DNA of 64,000 nucleotides from assembly GCA_027013295.1 (NCBI GenBank), contig JALUXP010000023.1:29964-93963 (forward strand). The letters run 5' to 3'. This stretch comes from Sulfurimonas sp. (GTDB lineage: Bacteria; Campylobacterota; Campylobacteria; Campylobacterales; Sulfurimonadaceae). Both the position numbers and the translations under genes were made by a program. Below the pieces are notes generated by a model. That model had not been told where the DNA came from. It was given only the letters and a program-made list of their open reading frames with translations, and searched no databases. Below, one piece after another: positions 59,877-64,000 of the stretch. The first letter of the stretch is position 1. Every line of letters starts with the position of its first letter.

Positions 59877-60677
59877 GTGCAGATAGTCACAGAAGCACTA
59901 CTTCAACTAGGTCTTGATAAATCAAATACCATAAACGCCGAGCAGCTTGTTCTTTTAGGTCTTAAGGAGGGTGATGTAGAGAACTTCACAGCTCTCTCTC
60001 TTGGTAAAGAGCTCTCCGATGCTCGTGCAGAACTTTTTGTACTCCTTGCAAACATCAAAGCAAAAACTACTAGAAAAACAATAATCTCTAACTATAAAGA
60101 TTTACAAAAGTTTAGAGCAGGAGAGAGCTCTTTAGAAGATGAGACGATTCTAAGCCAAAAAGGTGATGTATGCATCTATTGTGATGGTGGATGTAACCCA
60201 AATCCAGGAAAGGCAGGGAGTGGAGTTGCTATCTATCGTGGGGAGAAACTCTCTGAACTTTGGTATGGTCTCTATGAGCCAATGGGTACAAATAACACTG
60301 CAGAATTAGGAGCGCTCTATGAGTCTCTTATGATTGCTAAACATGAAACAGAGTTAGGCAATAAAGTAGAGATAAAATGTGACTCAAAATACTCCATAGA
60401 CTGTATCCAAACTTGGGCTATCAACTGGGAGAAAAAGGGCTGGACAAAAAAGGGTGGCGAGATAAAAAATCTTGAGATTATCAAAAAAGCCTACTTTCTT
60501 TACAATGAAATAAGCGCAGAAGTAAACCTCTCCCATATAAAAGCTCATGCAGGATTTCAAGGTAATGAACTTGCAGATAGAATGACTATGTATGCTATAG
60601 ACAAGAAGAGCAAAGAGTTTGTGCGTTATCCTGAGCCTATCGATGTCATCAAACTACTAAAGATGCGAGTTGGATAA
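59877..60677 (+). CDS. rnhA: Ribonuclease HI with about 95-aa N-terminal extension
   Basis: VCIYCDGGCNPNPGKAGSGVAI; NNTAELGALYESLM; CDSKYSIDCIQTW; HAGFQGNELADRM. Confidence 0.88.
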   Translation: MQIVTEALLQLGLDKSNTINAEQLVLLGLKEGDVENFTALSLGKELSDARAELFVLLANIKAKTTRKTIISNYKDLQKFRAGESSLEDETILSQKGDVCIYCDGGCNPNPGKAGSGVAIYRGEKLSELWYGLYEPMGTNNTAELGALYESLMIAKHETELGNKVEIKCDSKYSIDCIQTWAINWEKKGWTKKGGEIKNLEIIKKAYFLYNEISAEVNLSHIKAHAGFQGNELADRMTMYAIDKKSKEFVRYPEPIDVIKLLKMRVG

Positions 60678-62010
60678 GAAGTTGAAAAAAAATAGATTTA
60701 AAAAATATGATTTCTTCTTGATTATGTTCTTATCCATAGTAGTAGGCATAAGTGTCGGTTTTATCGTTTCACTTTTTCATCTCTCAATCGATTGGGTTTT
60801 ACTCAATAAATCACATTTCATCGATACAACTTGGCCATGGAAAGAATATAGGTATATAGCATATATGTCAATAAGCTCACTTATGATTTTTGTTTCTGTT
60901 TATGTAGTGAAAAAATATGCTCCAGATACTGCAGGAAGTGGTATTCAGCACATTGAGGGTATTCTTGGAAATAAGTTGAGCATGAGGAGTATTCGAGTTA
61001 TCATTGTAAAGTTTTTTGGAGGCGTTCTCTCTCTTGGTGCAGGAATGACTATGGGCAGAGAAGGACCTTCTGTTCAGATTGGAGGGGCTTTAGGACACCT
61101 GATATCTAAAAAATTTCCAATAAATAAAGAAAATATAAATCTACTCATAGCAGCTGGTGCAGGAGCTGGTTTAGCTACAACTTTTAATGCACCTTTGGCT
61201 GGAATACTTTTTGTTTTTGAAGAGATGCATGATGGGATAAAATATAGTGATATCCCCATCAAAGCAATTACAACTACATCAGTAGTAAGCGTTATCACTC
61301 TGCATGCAATAGTTGGTAATAATATATCAATTCCAATAGAGACTTTAACCCCACCAAATCTCTACAATTTATGGATATTTATTGTCTTTGGTGCCTTTTT
61401 CGGTTTCTTGGGCTTTATTTTCAATAAGTATTTAGTAGATTTCTCAACAAAGATATCAGAGATAACTGGTTGGAAATTTAATCTTTTTATCATTGTGATA
61501 GGTGCTTTAATAGGTCTACTCTTTTATATCTATCCAAATAGTGTAGGAGGTGGTGATCGCGTTATTCATGCTGCACTAAATGGAGAGTTAGCGCTTAAGG
61601 CAGTAGTTATACTATTTATTCTTCGTTTTTTTACGACTATGATCTCTTACGGAACAGGTGCACCAGGTGGAATTTTTGCACCTATGCTTGCGTTGGGTAC
61701 ACTCTTTGGCATCTCTTTTGGGCTTGTCGTTCAGGACCTTATACCCTCCTTGCATGTAGAACTTTTAGTATTTGCTGTTGTTGGGATGAGTGCTCTCTTT
61801 AGTGCAACTGTTCGTGCCCCACTTACAGGGATTGTCCTTGTTGCTGAGATGACAAATAGTTTTAACCTCTTAATCCCCTTGCTAATCACCTCTTTAGTAG
61901 CTGTCACTACTGTTAATGCCTTGGGTGGAAGGGCTATCTATACTATACTGCTAGAAAAAGCATTAAAGATTTCTAAACTTGGAGATGTAAACGATAAGGG
62001 TGCAAGCTAA
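60670..62010 (+). CDS. ClC-family chloride channel/transporter
   Basis: GSGIQHIEGILG; GMTMGREGPSVQIGG; GTGAPGGIFAPMLALGTLFG. Confidence 0.93.
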   Translation: MDKKLKKNRFKKYDFFLIMFLSIVVGISVGFIVSLFHLSIDWVLLNKSHFIDTTWPWKEYRYIAYMSISSLMIFVSVYVVKKYAPDTAGSGIQHIEGILGNKLSMRSIRVIIVKFFGGVLSLGAGMTMGREGPSVQIGGALGHLISKKFPINKENINLLIAAGAGAGLATTFNAPLAGILFVFEEMHDGIKYSDIPIKAITTTSVVSVITLHAIVGNNISIPIETLTPPNLYNLWIFIVFGAFFGFLGFIFNKYLVDFSTKISEITGWKFNLFIIVIGALIGLLFYIYPNSVGGGDRVIHAALNGELALKAVVILFILRFFTTMISYGTGAPGGIFAPMLALGTLFGISFGLVVQDLIPSLHVELLVFAVVGMSALFSATVRAPLTGIVLVAEMTNSFNLLIPLLITSLVAVTTVNALGGRAIYTILLEKALKISKLGDVNDKGAS

Positions 62011-62051
62011 AAAATATGCCCTCTTACCTCTACCTCTTGCATAATTTGGGT

Positions 62052-63881
62052 TTATTGTTTTAGCAACTTTTTTAGCTCTTTAAGTATCACTACAGGAGGA
62101 CTAGGTAGTTGAGGAAAAGCTCTTTGAACTGCATCTGTAACCCATTGAGGATAGATTCTAAAATTGAGTTTTATCTCAAGAGTTAGAGGGTATTTTAGAT
62201 TTGCTGCGTTAGGGATGGCATAGACCTCTTCGCGTCTCTCTCCTGCTGGTATCCTTGTATCGCTGAGTAGTTTTTTATAACGCCAAAAAAGTAAGCCGAC
62301 AGGTTTGCCATCCTCATCTCCAAATACTTTCATAAAAGGTCGTGCATCTCTACCCAAATTGCCATCTTTTTGAAGTTTGCCACTACTAAAAACAATCTTA
62401 CCATCTCTGTCTTTGAGGGTGATGTCAAGCCAAAGCTCTCTAAAGTCTGAAATCCCAGTTGGCAAGTGATGCCCTGCACCGACATTTTTAACACCAGCGT
62501 AGATCTTGCCATCTTTGATGGTGGCATCTATCTCTGCTGAGGTGCGAAGGAGTTGGAGGGTTTGGTCTTCATTCTTTTTACTTTTAAGCCCAGATAAAAA
62601 GTGGTTTGCACCTGCAAAATAATGCACTTTGATATCTTTTTTCAGTGTCCCACCCTCTGTAGAAGTTCCAACAAGTGGTGCGAACTTTCCATCATCTAAG
62701 TTTGTCATGTGGCAGTCAATGCAATCTTTATGTTTGCTAGGCTCTTTTGGGTTATTAAAAGGAGACTTTTCCCACTCTTTAAAGGTAGAAACGATAGCTC
62801 TTTTAGAATTATCTGGTAAAAACTCATCATGACATGATGCACAGTAGGCACTTTTTTTGTAGATATCTTTTGAGTAACTTGCCTTGTGCATCTTCGGATT
62901 TGCATTGATAAACTTCTCACTGAGCCAATGTTGAATGCCTGAGGTAGAACCTTCAAACACATATTCTTCTCTATTGGTGATGGCTAAAGTGTAAGAGCTA
63001 TTGCCTTTTGACTCGACTTTTTTGATGCGGTGACAAGTGATACACGATACACCCTGTTCGAGTCTTGAGTTCCCATGGATTTGTAACTCTTTAACTAGAT
63101 CTTTACCCCCACTCTCAAACAGGACATTGGGCATAGAGTTTACTGCCATCTCATGTGTAGTTCTTTTTTGCTTTGTAGTAACTGCACTTGGGTTATGGCA
63201 TCCCATACACCATTGACGAAACTCATCCCCTTTATCTGCCCCTGCTAAGTTTTCCATCACCATATAGTAAGGATTCGTTGCTGTAAGATGTCTATGGTTT
63301 GAGTCAGCCCATTGTGCAAATATCTTTGGATGACAAGATTTGCATTTTGCGGAGTTAGTCCAGTCTTCATTATGGTATCGACTAACACCGTTTTCTAACT
63401 TTATGTTAGTAAGTTTTTCAGTGTTATCGCTGTATGATGCACTAGGATAGGCTAAAGAGAGGGTAGTGATAACCATAACAAGAGGTTCTATTTTTAAAGC
63501 TAAGCGTTTTTTTGCATGGATAAAAAGAAAAATTAAAAGAACAAATGAACCATATAGATGGAGGTAAAAGGAGAAACTTCCTAAACTATCTCCACCGCGA
63601 TTTCCAACAAAAAAGAGGTAAAAACCACTCAAGACAATAAAAAGAAGTAAGAGACCAAGAAGGATGCCACTGGCACTTTTTGCTTTTTTTACTATCATGT
63701 ATTCGTAAGTATGTTTGTTGACATAAGGGATAAGTAAAAAGATAGCTATGAGAGCTGAACTCACTATGTGTACTGCTTGAATCATCCTAAAATATTCCCA
63801 GTCGATGTTGAAAATACTCCATTGAAAAATGCCACTGATAAACATAAACAGTATAAGAATCTTCATAGTTGCATTTTTCAT
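62052..63881 (-). CDS. Membrane-anchored pentaheme cytochrome c
   Basis: N-terminal hydrophobic helices (about 4 TM) then CKSCH, CMGCH, CITCH, CASCH, CIDCH. Confidence 0.85.
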   Translation of the reverse strand: MKNATMKILILFMFISGIFQWSIFNIDWEYFRMIQAVHIVSSALIAIFLLIPYVNKHTYEYMIVKKAKSASGILLGLLLLFIVLSGFYLFFVGNRGGDSLGSFSFYLHLYGSFVLLIFLFIHAKKRLALKIEPLVMVITTLSLAYPSASYSDNTEKLTNIKLENGVSRYHNEDWTNSAKCKSCHPKIFAQWADSNHRHLTATNPYYMVMENLAGADKGDEFRQWCMGCHNPSAVTTKQKRTTHEMAVNSMPNVLFESGGKDLVKELQIHGNSRLEQGVSCITCHRIKKVESKGNSSYTLAITNREEYVFEGSTSGIQHWLSEKFINANPKMHKASYSKDIYKKSAYCASCHDEFLPDNSKRAIVSTFKEWEKSPFNNPKEPSKHKDCIDCHMTNLDDGKFAPLVGTSTEGGTLKKDIKVHYFAGANHFLSGLKSKKNEDQTLQLLRTSAEIDATIKDGKIYAGVKNVGAGHHLPTGISDFRELWLDITLKDRDGKIVFSSGKLQKDGNLGRDARPFMKVFGDEDGKPVGLLFWRYKKLLSDTRIPAGERREEVYAIPNAANLKYPLTLEIKLNFRIYPQWVTDAVQRAFPQLPSPPVVILKELKKLLKQ

Positions 63882-64000
63882 AGTGCATCCTTCTTGTTTG
63901 TTATATTGTAATCAACTATCTCACCCTCAAGTGTTTTTAAAAACTCTACTATCTCATCTAGCTGTTTGTTTGTAAAGTGCATCCCAAGCTGATGTTTCCC
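63878..64000 (-). CDS. Cytochrome c peroxidase-like protein, C-terminus only (runs off window)
   Basis: Reverse-strand peptide GKHQLGMHFTNKQLDEIVEFLKTLEGEIVDYNITNKKDAL* resembles C-termini of di-heme cytochrome c peroxidases; ATGA overlap with the downstream pentaheme gene. Confidence 0.65.
   Translation of the reverse strand, partial: GKHQLGMHFTNKQLDEIVEFLKTLEGEIVDYNITNKKDAL

Noticed and set aside
1-64000. CRISPR arrays, tRNA/rRNA genes, prophage or intact IS elements
   Set aside because: Looked for regularly spaced repeats, rRNA and tRNA-like sequences and transposase motifs; none was recognised by eye. A tRNAscan/Infernal run would be needed to exclude small RNAs.

Overview
The window looks like a chromosomal segment of a Campylobacterota (Sulfurimonas-like) bacterium: AT-rich, with typical epsilon-group gene content and frdCAB / dynamin-pair / rlmN-ksgA-rnj neighbourhoods. 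Most of it is housekeeping: cca (partial), typA, maeB, msrBA, nrdB, pcm, thyX, dgt, rpsU, purB, nrdA, fliW, degP-like, an SNF2 helicase, frdCAB, hisF, rlmN, proB, rluA-type, ksgA, rnj, folE, fliI, rnhA and a ClC channel. The main accessory regions are: (a) a nos (N2O respiration) accessory operon, nosB-D-G-C1-C2-H-F-Y-L plus a PAS protein and a second nosD, with a divergent lipoprotein nosL, but without nosZ; (b) a single-chain restriction-methylation-specificity enzyme followed by a dinD 3' remnant; (c) a tandem pair of dynamin-like GTPases; (d) c-type cytochrome genes, including a Cyc2-like heme-porin and a membrane-anchored pentaheme protein. Notable observations: a degenerate peptide deformylase fused to a membrane domain; two copies in opposite orientation of a parS-like 16-mer flanking a 529-bp intergenic region; a 264-bp nested palindromic element with 33-bp perfect terminal inverted repeats; perfect FNR-type boxes placed at about -41.5 of predicted nos promoters, with nosL apparently leaderless; and genes that seem to start at ATT or ATA codons and are therefore missed or truncated in the ORF track. 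No rRNA, tRNA, CRISPR array or intact transposase was recognised. All product calls come from reading the protein sequences, with no database search.
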